From positions 9,198,980 to 9,262,979 of the forward strand of contig OX393573.1 of assembly GCA_947652115.1 (NCBI GenBank): DNA of 64,000 nt. Reading direction: 5' to 3'. Origin of the DNA: Blastomussa wellsi (lineage: Eukaryota > Cnidaria > Anthozoa > Scleractinia > Plerogyridae). Positions within the stretch are counted from its first letter, which is position 1. Every line of letters begins with the position of its first letter. Of the stretch, positions 19,305 to 27,957 are shown piece by piece. The notes below the pieces were generated by a model. That model saw nothing but the letters and a program-made list of their open reading frames with translations, searched no databases and was not told the DNA's origin. The translations under genes were made by a program, and so were the position numbers.

Positions 19305-20273
19305 TTATAGATTAACCGCTATTCTCGAACTATAATATCCTTTATTCAAGTCCAAAAGTAGTTTTGTATCAACAGCATTTTTATTTATTGAATGAGGGCT
19401 TGATTGTACAGTCACTATATCTCCAAATTCAACATCATCTTCTTCAGTTAATTGTCCACCAGGATTATCCATAATATATTTGAAAATATTTAATCTGTTG
19501 GAAGCGGTTACATGTGATTGACCCACATGCTCTTCCATATACTTTTTAGTGATCAGATCTTTGTCACTTATTGGATTTGCTGAATTGATTATTTTGTGAT
19601 TACCATTCATATTTAAATCAGCTTTCATTGGATTTCTTCCATCAGTGAAAACAACATTTTGACTTCTACAGTGTAATATATCACTTATTGTTGTGATTTG
19701 TGGTGAATTGAGAATATTCTTGTTGTTCATGTCAAGATCTGCAAGCATCATATTCTCACCGAGAACTGATAATGAGATCAAATCAACATACGCTTTATTT
19801 GCTGCTTGTAACTTTGTGGAAGGACTACTGATGTTGTTTATGTGTTTGTTGTTCATGTCAAGATCGCCGGTCATTTGTTTTGATCCATCAATAGGTAATA
19901 AAGTATTACTTTTTTGGTCAACATATTTTTTACTCACCAAATCATTATCTCCAAAAAGCCCATCATGATATGGTTCTGTATTTTTAATAACATATTGATT
20001 TAAATCAAAATAATTACCATCTTTGTCTTTTTGGAGGAATTTACTATTGAGGTATTCTTTATTAACACCCGACTTCAAATCTGTTACGTAGTGATCATAA
20101 CTATCATCCTCAGCCACATCTGGAAGGGCTTCAAGATTCATAATCGATTTCTTGTTCATATCATAATTTCCATCATCTGTCAATTTAAATCCAACACCAG
20201 GCAATCCTTGCAATCCTTGTTGTGAACTCATCATTGTTGTTGATGTCGGTAAAAGTCCATTTGAATAACTCAT
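19305..20273 (-). CDS. Fibre-like shaft protein with repeated LDMNNK modules (322 aa)
   Basis: After a short Gly/Gln-rich start (QQGLQGLPGVGFKLTDDGNY) the protein is built from repeats of the form GDLDMNNK-x-I-x-NI...AANKAYVD (at about residues 37-50, 135-165, 178-190 and 212-232), typical of trimeric fibre shafts of phage tail fibres and of spikes of adenovirus-like viruses. The ATG overlaps the stop of the ATPase gene by one base (TAATG), implying co-transcription with it. Likely part of the virion spike used in attachment. Confidence 0.65.
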   Translation of the reverse strand: MSYSNGLLPTSTTMMSSQQGLQGLPGVGFKLTDDGNYDMNKKSIMNLEALPDVAEDDSYDHYVTDLKSGVNKEYLNSKFLQKDKDGNYFDLNQYVIKNTEPYHDGLFGDNDLVSKKYVDQKSNTLLPIDGSKQMTGDLDMNNKHINNISSPSTKLQAANKAYVDLISLSVLGENMMLADLDMNNKNILNSPQITTISDILHCRSQNVVFTDGRNPMKADLNMNGNHKIINSANPISDKDLITKKYMEEHVGQSHVTASNRLNIFKYIMDNPGGQLTEEDDVEFGDIVTVQSSPHSINKNAVDTKLLLDLNKGYYSSRIAVNL

Positions 20274-20920
20274 TATATAATTAGATTATATTTTTTCATT
20301 GAAATTTTTAGATGTGACTTTTCTTGGTTATCAATGTATATGAAGCTGTATGGTTCTTCTGTTGCTTTCTCATATGATTTTTTTAGAATACTGTTTTCAC
20401 GGCAAATTAAACTCTTCTCATTAGCACTTGGGAATTCATAAATGGAGAAGTGTGAACAGTTCAATCTTATGTCTTTTGGCGTTGTATAATAACTTTGACT
20501 AAGATAAATCACACTACAATTTTTATGTCGTCCTTGTATAAAATAGTCAACCAGTGGTTTTTGGTTCTTCTCACATATAAAATCATCGAAGATAACAATT
20601 TTCTGTGAGTCACTATCAAGCTCTTTAACTGGAATAATATCATTATTACTTGCTTCAATAACATCATAACAAACTTCATTACTGATAGGTTTGAAGACGT
20701 TCATAAGATGCTGGTACTTGGACTGTTCTAAGTTTTTCGCGTAGAGATAAATTTTATCAAAATATAGTAGATTGCAGATCATATGTATCAATGTGTTTGT
20801 TTTTCCTGAACCACTTGGACCACAAATCAGCATCCGAAAACATTGATGAGGCATGAAATTATATCGTTGTTTGAAGTTTGAGACTACATTATCTTCAACA
20901 TCATAATTTGGTATTTTCAT
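20273..20920 (-). CDS. Genome-packaging ATPase, FtsK/HerA A32-like (215 aa)
   Basis: Walker A GPSGSGKT at residues 34-41 and Walker B with KIVIFDDFI near residues 107-115. Length and motif spacing fit the A32-like packaging ATPases of Polintons and related dsDNA viruses, which pump the genome into the capsid. Open from ATG to stop. It heads a minus-strand series with the fibre genes and is divergent from the plus-strand virion genes; TATAGTATA lies immediately before the ATG. Confidence 0.93.
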   Translation of the reverse strand: MKIPNYDVEDNVVSNFKQRYNFMPHQCFRMLICGPSGSGKTNTLIHMICNLLYFDKIYLYAKNLEQSKYQHLMNVFKPISNEVCYDVIEASNNDIIPVKELDSDSQKIVIFDDFICEKNQKPLVDYFIQGRHKNCSVIYLSQSYYTTPKDIRLNCSHFSIYEFPSANEKSLICRENSILKKSYEKATEEPYSFIYIDNQEKSHLKISMKKYNLII

Positions 20921-20941
20921 TATACTATATTGTTATATTAA

Positions 20942-21013
20942 TTCAACGTGGTGTTCAACGTGGTGTTCAACATAGTGTTCAACATAGTGTTCAACATAAT
21001 GTTTAACGTTATT
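20942..21013 (+). promoter_or_regulatory. Six 12-bp iterons in the divergent promoter
   Basis: Six head-to-tail units: TTCAACGTGGTG twice, TTCAACATAGTG twice, TTCAACATAATG, and a decayed TTTAACGTTATT. They fill the space between the minus-strand ATPase and the plus-strand virion genes, so they are well placed to bind a regulator of both or to serve as a replication-related site. Confidence 0.8.
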
Positions 21014-21062
21014 TTTTATATACGATTTTCATTTTTTATGTAACATAATAATATAACAACAA

Positions 21063-21338
21063 ATGAGTTTACTTAGATGGAAAGAACTCGCAAAAAGTAA
21101 ATCTGAATTAGGGAATAAAATCAATTATACCCATAATGTAATCAAAGAACATAATATTGGTCAGCAGACAAGCCAAGAGTCATTACAGAAGGTATTCAAA
21201 CCAGTGACAAGTAAATTAGATGATGTAATTAAAACTAATTTGTTTCAAATATGCTTCGAAAGAGAAAACAACCACCGAAGAAAGTGGAATTTCCAGATTA
21301 TGGTATTGAGGAAGATTCATATGAAGACTTGGATGTAG
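21063..21338 (+). CDS. Polinton core protein, N-terminal part (91 aa)
   Basis: Starts MSLLRWKELAKSKSELGNKI and is helical and Lys-rich to about residue 60 (SKLDDVIKTNL), after which the frame looks like shadow sequence of the next ORF. The next ORF begins in another frame at 21251 with no room upstream (a TAA lies 15 bases before its ATG). I therefore suspect one original gene split by a frameshift near 21,240, but two overlapping genes remain possible. Confidence 0.5.
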   Translation: MSLLRWKELAKSKSELGNKINYTHNVIKEHNIGQQTSQESLQKVFKPVTSKLDDVIKTNLFQICFERENNHRRKWNFQIMVLRKIHMKTWM

Positions 21339-22051
21339 AAGGTCTGATTAATTATGGTGATTATGTGCCACCACAGCAAGAAAAACAAATAGTACCAAAA
21401 CCACCAACATATGAAGAATATTTAAAAGATCTTATGGAAGGAAAGAAGGAGATTTATGTCGATCCCCAATATTTTCCCCAAAATCCTCAGGAGCTGCCAC
21501 CTGAATATGAAATAGATGAGGCTAAAATCAAATTTATTTTAGATAAAATGGATATTTTTGATTATGAAAATGTTGAAAATATTCTTAATCAGCCAGAAAT
21601 GAATGCTTTAAAATCCAAAAAATATGTCATAAAAATAATTAAGGATGCAATCAAGAAAAGACAAAAATTGCCGGGTTATAAATCAGGTGTTACAAAACAA
21701 TACCAAAGAGGGTTTATAACAGAACAAGTTAGACAGGAGGAAAATAAAAAAATAGACGATGCAAGAATTGTTTTAAATGAATACATAAAACATTATGAAA
21801 ATAAACTGAAAACAATGAAAGGTTCCGGGATCAAAGGCCGAAGAAGACAGAGAGGTGGTAATATTATGTTTTTCAACGATGTAAATCAGCTTCTCAAGAA
21901 ATTAGAATTAATCATTGGTGAAGTTATTGCAGGTAACACATCAATTCAGATGAGAAATACAGGAGTCAATATATTGGACACATTATTAAAAATAGCAACA
22001 ATTAATAGATCGCAGTATAATAAATTGTATAATAAGTATTTCAAAGTATAA
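21251..22051 (+). CDS. Putative capsid core/minor protein with PPxY and protease-site motifs (266 aa)
   Basis: Basic N-terminus, acidic Tyr-rich segment (DYGIEEDSYEDLDVEG), a proline stretch with PPTYEEY (PPxY-type motif, residues about 51-58), helical centre, then MKGSGIKGRRRQRGG, which holds one match to the adenain consensus [MIL]-x-G-x-G and a Gly-Gly after a basic run. The last 60 residues are helical. Position before the minor capsid gene and the protease site suggest a processed virion core protein. No named family recognised. Confidence 0.6.
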   Translation: MLRKRKQPPKKVEFPDYGIEEDSYEDLDVEGLINYGDYVPPQQEKQIVPKPPTYEEYLKDLMEGKKEIYVDPQYFPQNPQELPPEYEIDEAKIKFILDKMDIFDYENVENILNQPEMNALKSKKYVIKIIKDAIKKRQKLPGYKSGVTKQYQRGFITEQVRQEENKKIDDARIVLNEYIKHYENKLKTMKGSGIKGRRRQRGGNIMFFNDVNQLLKKLELIIGEVIAGNTSIQMRNTGVNILDTLLKIATINRSQYNKLYNKYFKV

Positions 22052-22075
22052 TTTATGTAAATGTATTATATACAC

Positions 22076-22849
22076 ATGGATCGAGAGATTGTATTGTCAT
22101 CATATAGTGTCAAAAATCAAGGAAACAACACTCCTCAGAATTTTACAACTAAATTCACAAATCCCATAATATTGAGTAAAAATTCTGAATATGTGATAGG
22201 CCTTAACCGAATCGTTAACATGTCATTTACATGGTTCAATGTAAATTCCTCATATAATAATCAATTAATAAAGTATAGCTCTGATAACGGTTCAACATTT
22301 CACGAAATTACTTTCCCAGCAGGAGTTTGGAATTATACAGATTTCGATACATACATCAAGGACATAACTAAGATTGAAAAAGTTGTACCAAATGGTCCAA
22401 ATACTGTTGATTATCCCATCACTCTTGAATTCAGCAATACAACATTCAGAGTCACAGTCACATTAGCTAATAATTACCAAATTGATTTAACAGCAAGCAA
22501 TTTCAATGAACTGATTGGGTTTGAAAAGGTATTGCTGAAAGATGAATTGAATGTAGGACCAAAAGTGCCCAATCTCAGTCAAGATACTGACGTACTTAAT
22601 ATACATTGTGACCTTATCAACAATTCACTTGTAGACGGTCAAGATACAGACATCATTTATTCCTTCTCAACCAGCGTGCTTCAACCTAGTTACTCCTTTA
22701 CTATTGAACCGCGAAGAGTCACATTCAATCCCGTCAATAAAATTAGTATAAGTAGTATCAGGATACATATCACAGATGGAAAAAGAAGATTAATCAACCT
22801 AAATGGAGCAGATACAGCTTTTTCACTGATTCTGAAAAGGGTAGAATAA
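22076..22849 (+). CDS. Minor capsid protein (penton), single jelly roll (257 aa)
   Basis: I take the ATG at 22076 (MDREIVLSSYSVKNQGNNTP) rather than 22061 because the five upstream codons look like the TATTATATACAC promoter. The sequence is all beta with features of the Polinton minor capsid family: an N-terminal SS-D/S-N start, FTTKFTNPIILSKNSEYVIG, FPAGVWNYTDFDTYIKD and a C-terminal strand RIHITDGKRRLINLNG. It would form pentons at the capsid vertices with the major capsid protein. Open frame. Confidence 0.85.
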   Translation: MDREIVLSSYSVKNQGNNTPQNFTTKFTNPIILSKNSEYVIGLNRIVNMSFTWFNVNSSYNNQLIKYSSDNGSTFHEITFPAGVWNYTDFDTYIKDITKIEKVVPNGPNTVDYPITLEFSNTTFRVTVTLANNYQIDLTASNFNELIGFEKVLLKDELNVGPKVPNLSQDTDVLNIHCDLINNSLVDGQDTDIIYSFSTSVLQPSYSFTIEPRRVTFNPVNKISISSIRIHITDGKRRLINLNGADTAFSLILKRVE

Positions 22850-22868
22850 TGTAACATAATAGTATAAA

Positions 22869-23189
22869 ATGAAATCATATGAATTTAAGAGGTTTTATCA
22901 TCCAAAGCTTGGTAAATTTGTATATGCGCATAAAGGGTCTGGGATTATTGTTGATAATATTTTCAAACCGATAAAGAGTATTATATCATCTACTGCAAAT
23001 ACTGCAAAAAAGTTTACTGATAAAAATATTGGTAAAAAAACATCCGAGAAGTCAGGAGACTTGATAATGCAAAAGCTTAGAAATATGTATGCAATTACCC
23101 CACCCATTAAACAGAAAAAGAAAAATGAAAGTACTGATATATTCATCAATAGATTGATATCAGGTAATGGTATAAAAAGGTGTAAATAA
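22869..23189 (+). CDS. Small basic virion protein with adenain-type cleavage motif (106 aa)
   Basis: Starts MKSYEFKRFYHPKLGKFVYA and is Lys-rich. HKGSGI near residue 22 and LISGNGIKRCK at the C-terminus contain Gly-x-Gly sites; ISGNG fits [MIL]-x-G-x-G. Lies between minor and major capsid genes, as expected for a cement or pVI/pX-like protein. Leader: ATAATAGTATAAA before the ATG. Confidence 0.6.
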   Translation: MKSYEFKRFYHPKLGKFVYAHKGSGIIVDNIFKPIKSIISSTANTAKKFTDKNIGKKTSEKSGDLIMQKLRNMYAITPPIKQKKKNESTDIFINRLISGNGIKRCK

Positions 23190-23217
23190 TTGCAAAATTA
23201 TCTAATATAATAGTATA

Positions 23218-24501
23218 ATGTCTTTCAGAACAAGTGAATATTTACAAAGATATGAGTTGGTTCGATTTCAACTAGATGATGTCATTCGGGTTCCAGCTGA
23301 TGGTCAGCACCAACAAAAAAGTGGATATAAGTTTACAATTAATGACAGATCTGCATTCTATGATTGGTATAATGCTTATTTCGAGGTGCAATTTCAACTG
23401 CAAGCCTTAGCTGATGGAACTGGAATTCCAAATGCAACACGTACAACAATTATCAACGGATCCCATTCATTGATTGATCATATGATGATAAAGAGTGCTG
23501 GTAAGATTGTGTATGATACTGATAATCTCCATAAAGTTACTTTTGTCAAGAACCTCCTTGAATATAGTGATGATTTGAGTCGTAGTGTTGGTAAAAATAG
23601 TCTATGGTATTTGGATACTAATAACCTTACAAACGTTTATAATACAGGGTTTAATGCTAGATACAGTTTGACAAAAAGAATTGGTGAAGGTGGTGGAGCT
23701 GCAAATGCAGCCAAAGATGTTAATGTATTAATACCACTCAATCGTTACAGTTTTTTCGAAGAGTTAGAAGGTCGAATGTTAGTTCCAATGCAACTTCAGT
23801 TTAATATAGAGTTGCAGAATGATGATGAATTAATTTTTAAAGCAGAAGCTGACGCTGCAAGTCGAGTTGTTATCAATAGATTTTTACTATGGGTTCCAAA
23901 AATGATACCGAAGGACAGCTTATATGATAAGTTTGTAAACTCATTTTTAACAAAAAATACTTGGAAGTATAATAGAGAAATGTATCAAGTTTCCGCACCA
24001 GCACAAAGCAGTGGATTTTTCCAGATCTCCTCCAGTATTGACAATGTTAAGACTATCTTAGTGTATCTACAAAGAGCTAAAACAAACAACGCAAATACGA
24101 ATCCATACATATTTGACACTTTTAAACTAAATGTAGATAATAATAATTCTAGTCTTACAAATTGCAGATTAGAATATGGGAATGGAGTATTTTATCCAGA
24201 AACTGAATACGACTCAGAGTCAAAAGTAAGGATCTTCAATGATTTGATGTCCTATGCCATGAGAAAGAATGATTACAACACCGGCACACAACTAAACCTG
24301 GATAATTACAACTCTCTTTATTCCATCATATATTTTGATCTGTCATATCAAACAGAGAAAGTAACAAGAGATCCAAAACAGTTGATATTTAGGTATAAAC
24401 TTAACGCAAATAGTACAGATCCTTTCAACGTGCACGCTATTGTCCTATATGAGGAAGAAGTTGTCATCGACCAGATTGGAAATGAATTAGTCATAGTGTA
24501 A
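23218..24501 (+). CDS. Major capsid protein, double jelly roll (427 aa)
   Basis: Starts MSFRTSEYLQRYELVRFQLD right after TAATATAATAGTATA. All-beta protein of the right size and position, with patterns usual in Polinton/adintovirus major capsid proteins: NDRSAFYDWYNAYFEVQFQL early, INGSHSLIDHMMIKSAGKIV, an LWVPK strand in the middle and IIYFDLSYQ near the C-terminus. It would form the pseudo-hexagonal trimers of an icosahedral capsid. Frame intact. Confidence 0.9.
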   Translation: MSFRTSEYLQRYELVRFQLDDVIRVPADGQHQQKSGYKFTINDRSAFYDWYNAYFEVQFQLQALADGTGIPNATRTTIINGSHSLIDHMMIKSAGKIVYDTDNLHKVTFVKNLLEYSDDLSRSVGKNSLWYLDTNNLTNVYNTGFNARYSLTKRIGEGGGAANAAKDVNVLIPLNRYSFFEELEGRMLVPMQLQFNIELQNDDELIFKAEADAASRVVINRFLLWVPKMIPKDSLYDKFVNSFLTKNTWKYNREMYQVSAPAQSSGFFQISSSIDNVKTILVYLQRAKTNNANTNPYIFDTFKLNVDNNNSSLTNCRLEYGNGVFYPETEYDSESKVRIFNDLMSYAMRKNDYNTGTQLNLDNYNSLYSIIYFDLSYQTEKVTRDPKQLIFRYKLNANSTDPFNVHAIVLYEEEVVIDQIGNELVIV

Positions 24502-24584
24502 AAAGTATTGACAGTAATCAGATATTCCTTATTTTGTATATGTTATATAATCAAAAATTGTATAACATATATTATATACAAGAA

Positions 24585-25853
24585 ATGACTCAACTTTTTG
24601 AAATAAATGTAAAACTATCTGAAAATCAGAAGAAGAATCTGAGTGCCGCTTACCATAAAAGGGAAACGATTGTTATAAGGCTTACGAAGAACTCTCTTCG
24701 TGGGAATGATACTCTATATGTCCCAGCGATGGTAAAGAATAGATTAGAGAAAAATAGGGGATTGAAGAAGGGGATGGATATTAAGCTAGCTAAGACCAAT
24801 ATTAGAAAACAAGTCGGTGGAAGTTTGTTAACTACCATTCTAACCCTTGGTCGTGCAGCTTTACCTACTATTGGTAAAACATTAGGATTGTCAGCTCTTG
24901 CTGGTTTGGCTTCAGAAGGCGCAAGCCAAATTGTAAAAAAAATATCTGGCAAAGGACAAACAGGAGGTTTCTTAATTCCACAAAACAAAATTGACACACT
25001 AATTGCAAACAAACACCTATTGTCTTCAAAACAAAAGAAAGACATATTATATGCTCTTCAATCAGGTTCAGGTGTTGTTGTGAAGCCAACTAAAAAACAA
25101 TATGGTGGTTTCCTTGGTACTTTACTCGCCAGTATTGGAATTCCCCTGGTATTGAAAGCTTTGACTGGAAGTGGTGCTCCTAAGATTGGAGCTCCACCCT
25201 ACCCCCCACAAGGAGGTAAAGGAGCTCCAAGAATGGGAGCATGGCAACCACCACCATTCATTGGATCATGGCCTAAGACACAAGCTGGTATGGGAAAAAA
25301 AAACCAACAAAAAAAAAAAGATAAAGGGAAAAGGTCTACTATTAGGACCAAACAGCCCGTTCAATTCAATCCCACTCGTAGGGGCAATATTGTAAAACCT
25401 AAATTTGAAAAAGACATTCCAATGAGTAATTATGATCTAATAAGCTGGTGCAGATATCTGAAAATCCCAATCAATAATGTTCTATCAAGAGATGAAAGAG
25501 TTCCACATAATCATAGCCAAGCATTATTCATTTACAATCTTGAACCATCATATATGAGTGGAAGTCATTGGGTAGCAACTTTTGTAAAAGACAACATTAT
25601 CAATTATTTCGACAGTTTCGGTATGCCTCCTTTTCAAGAGCTTGTAAATCATGCGAAAAGAAAGAATTTGACTTTGCTTCACCAAAATAATCATATTCAG
25701 AACATAAAAACAACCACATGCGGCTACTTCTGTTTATACTTTTTAAATGAAATGAATAAGGGTAATTCATATCATGATTTATTAAAAGTGTTTGACATTC
25801 ATAATACAATGAAAAATGAGAGATTCATAACAAATTATTTCAAAATTATATAA
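24585..25853 (+). CDS. Capsid-core protein fused to adenain-type cysteine protease (422 aa)
   Basis: I choose the ATG at 24585 (MTQLFEINVKLSENQKKNLS), which follows TATATTATATACAAGAA; the earlier ATG at 24534 lies in this leader. Residues about 1-75 form a small basic domain, 80-200 carry Gly-rich hydrophobic segments with adenain-like sites (ISGKG, LTGSG, several GG), then a Pro/Lys-rich linker. From about residue 285 a ULP/adenain-type protease follows: His328 in GSHWVA, Asp343 in YFDSFG, Cys379 in TTCGYFC. In related elements the protease is usually a separate gene; here it is in frame behind a pVI-like core protein. It should mature virion proteins. Confidence 0.85.
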   Translation: MTQLFEINVKLSENQKKNLSAAYHKRETIVIRLTKNSLRGNDTLYVPAMVKNRLEKNRGLKKGMDIKLAKTNIRKQVGGSLLTTILTLGRAALPTIGKTLGLSALAGLASEGASQIVKKISGKGQTGGFLIPQNKIDTLIANKHLLSSKQKKDILYALQSGSGVVVKPTKKQYGGFLGTLLASIGIPLVLKALTGSGAPKIGAPPYPPQGGKGAPRMGAWQPPPFIGSWPKTQAGMGKKNQQKKKDKGKRSTIRTKQPVQFNPTRRGNIVKPKFEKDIPMSNYDLISWCRYLKIPINNVLSRDERVPHNHSQALFIYNLEPSYMSGSHWVATFVKDNIINYFDSFGMPPFQELVNHAKRKNLTLLHQNNHIQNIKTTTCGYFCLYFLNEMNKGNSYHDLLKVFDIHNTMKNERFITNYFKII

Positions 25854-25860
25854 CATATAT

Positions 25861-26316
25861 GTATACACGGTAAAATCATATTGCGTAAAAGAAAAAACAC
25901 AAACTGAATGTGTTCCAGGTAGTGAACGATATGTTAAAACCAAAAATGGTCGAACAATGATGAAATGTGAGTGTGCCAGTTGTGGTATCACAAAATCAAC
26001 ATTCATAAAAAGCAGCAATACCGGAGGATCTTTAACAAAAAAACAAAAAAAGGCAATAAAAACAAAAAAGGCAATAAATAAACAATTTGCAATTGCAAAT
26101 GAACTAATTGCAAAAGCATCAACCAAACCGTATTGTGGAATTTTAAATGTTCCAAAAGACAAAATACGTGGAAATGTGTCACAATGCATTGATCAGAATC
26201 AAATAAGATATTATGGATTAGAGGCCATACCAAAATCTATAATTGAAACAAATCAAGAATCTAAAAGACAAAAAAGACAAGAAAGACAAAAAATACAAAA
26301 AGACAAGAAAGACTAA
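25861..26316 (+). pseudogene. Zinc-ribbon (DUF5679-like) protein, start lost and cut from its PLA2 partner
   Basis: The coding signal begins before the first usable ATG (25957): SYCVKEKTQTEC and KCECASCGITKST form a zinc-ribbon-like pair of knuckles, with one expected Cys replaced by Glu. The only nearby upstream ATG (25859) is out of frame. A long Lys/Gln-rich tail ends at TAA 26314-26316, with a second in-frame TAA at 26320. The same frame then runs straight into the PLA2-integrase ORF. In related elements, a zinc ribbon of this type can precede a PLA2 domain in one protein, so I infer a broken fusion. Confidence 0.6.
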
Positions 26317-26391
26317 CAATAAAAAAAAAATACAAGAAATGCTAAAAGGACCAAAAATACAAAACAAGAAATCAAAGACAAAAAACTAATT

Positions 26392-27954
26392 GTGCCCCCA
26401 CAAGGTGGGGGCAGTTTGTTTGATATTTATAATAGTCATTCTATTGGTGAGATTGCTTTAAAAGGTTTGGCTAATTCTGGGGCTTACCTTGCTCGACAGG
26501 GTGCTGCAAAGGCTATCAAATCAGATTATGCAAAGAGGAAAATAAAAAATGTTACAAATAAATATTTGGATCAAGCCCTTGACAGCTTTACAAATGACTT
26601 GAGTAAAAAAATAAAAGGTGGTTCAATTGATATACACAAGGCTATATTAAAAGTAGCGCCAAAGAAAGGTTTTGTTATGCCTGGACATAGATATACAGGT
26701 CCTGGTAATCCTTTAGAGCAGCAGCTGAGATATGATCCAAACACTGGTCAAATACTTGAGATATATCAACAACCAACTGGTAAAACAGATGCTGTAAGTA
26801 TGCAACATGATGTTGATTACTCAGTTTGTGGAAATAAGAAAAAAAGTGATCAAGTTAAATGTAAGAATGAGGCGGATAGAAAGATGGTAAAAGCTTTGGA
26901 TGCTATTCCATGGAAAAACAGACAATGGGGACATGCAATTGCTAGAAATACTATAGCAGCCAAATCAAAATTAGGTATGGGGGTTAAAAAAAAACGTCAA
27001 CAGCCGTCGAGTGAAGAAAACTGGCAAGTAAAATTAGCAGATGAATTACATACACCAATACATCGTAAATTTACTCGGCGGCGTGTGATTACAAATCATA
27101 TTGATGAAATATGGGCAAGTGATTTGGTTGAAATGCAGCAGTTTAGTAAATGGAATAAAGGCTATCGATATCTTCTAATGGTTATTGATGTATTCAGTAA
27201 ATATGGTTGGATTATTCCATTGAAGGATAAGAAAGGTGAATCTGTCACTGAAGAATTTAAATCAATATTCAAAGGAGGTAGAAAACCACAATATCTTTGG
27301 GTTGATAAGGGAAAAGAATTCTATAACAAACATGTGAAAGATTTATTAGAGAAAAATGGGATACATATGTACTCAACTGAGAATGAAGAGAAGTCCTCAG
27401 TGGTTGAAAGATGGAATAGAACAATTAAATCCAAAATGTGGAAACAGTTCACTGTTCAAGGTAATACACAATATCTAGATATGTTACCAAAATTAGTAAA
27501 TCAATACAACAACACAAAACATTCAAGTATAAAGATGACTCCAGTTGAGGCATCAAAGAAAAAGAATGAAGGTACAGTTTATTTTATTCTATATGGTGAT
27601 ATGGAAACATCAAAACAAAAACCGAAATTTAAAATAGGTGATAAGGTTAGAATATCCAAGTATAAAAGAAAGGTATTTGATAAGGGTTATACACCAAATT
27701 GGACAGAAGAAGTTTTTACAGTTGATAAGATTCAATACACTAATCCAATAACTTATAAGGTAAAAGATCTCAGAGGTGAAGATATTCAGGGAAGTTTCTA
27801 TGAGTCTGAGTTGTTAAAAGCTAAGCAGGATGTTTTTCGTATTGATAAAGTCATTTGTAGAGATTATAAAAAGAAACAAGCTTTACTGAAGTGGAAGGGA
27901 TATAGTGATGATTTCAATAGTTGGATTCCAATGAGGGATTTAGTTAATGTATAA
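26392..27954 (+). CDS. PLA2 domain-integrase-chromodomain fusion (520 aa, GTG start)
   Basis: One open frame with three domains. (1) Residues about 90-165: parvovirus-VP1-type phospholipase A2, with the calcium loop YTGPGN at 101-106 and catalytic HDVDY at 139-143. (2) About 205-440: retroviral-type DDE integrase, Asp244 in WASDLVEM, Asp305 in LWVDKGKEF, Glu339 in VVERWNR. (3) About 478-518: chromodomain ending LLKWKGYSDDFNSWIPMRDL. IKGG near residue 77 fits an adenain site. No ATG precedes the first domain in this frame after the stops at 26314/26320, so translation of the PLA2 part is uncertain; a GTG or an internal ATG would be needed. The fusion of a virion-entry-type PLA2 to integrase is unusual. 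Confidence 0.85.
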   Translation: MPPQGGGSLFDIYNSHSIGEIALKGLANSGAYLARQGAAKAIKSDYAKRKIKNVTNKYLDQALDSFTNDLSKKIKGGSIDIHKAILKVAPKKGFVMPGHRYTGPGNPLEQQLRYDPNTGQILEIYQQPTGKTDAVSMQHDVDYSVCGNKKKSDQVKCKNEADRKMVKALDAIPWKNRQWGHAIARNTIAAKSKLGMGVKKKRQQPSSEENWQVKLADELHTPIHRKFTRRRVITNHIDEIWASDLVEMQQFSKWNKGYRYLLMVIDVFSKYGWIIPLKDKKGESVTEEFKSIFKGGRKPQYLWVDKGKEFYNKHVKDLLEKNGIHMYSTENEEKSSVVERWNRTIKSKMWKQFTVQGNTQYLDMLPKLVNQYNNTKHSSIKMTPVEASKKKNEGTVYFILYGDMETSKQKPKFKIGDKVRISKYKRKVFDKGYTPNWTEEVFTVDKIQYTNPITYKVKDLRGEDIQGSFYESELLKAKQDVFRIDKVICRDYKKKQALLKWKGYSDDFNSWIPMRDLVNV

Positions 27955-27957
27955 TGA

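Noticed and set aside
20942..21013. CRISPR array
   Set aside because: Units are 12 bp with no spacers, in an animal genome within a Polinton; simple iterons.
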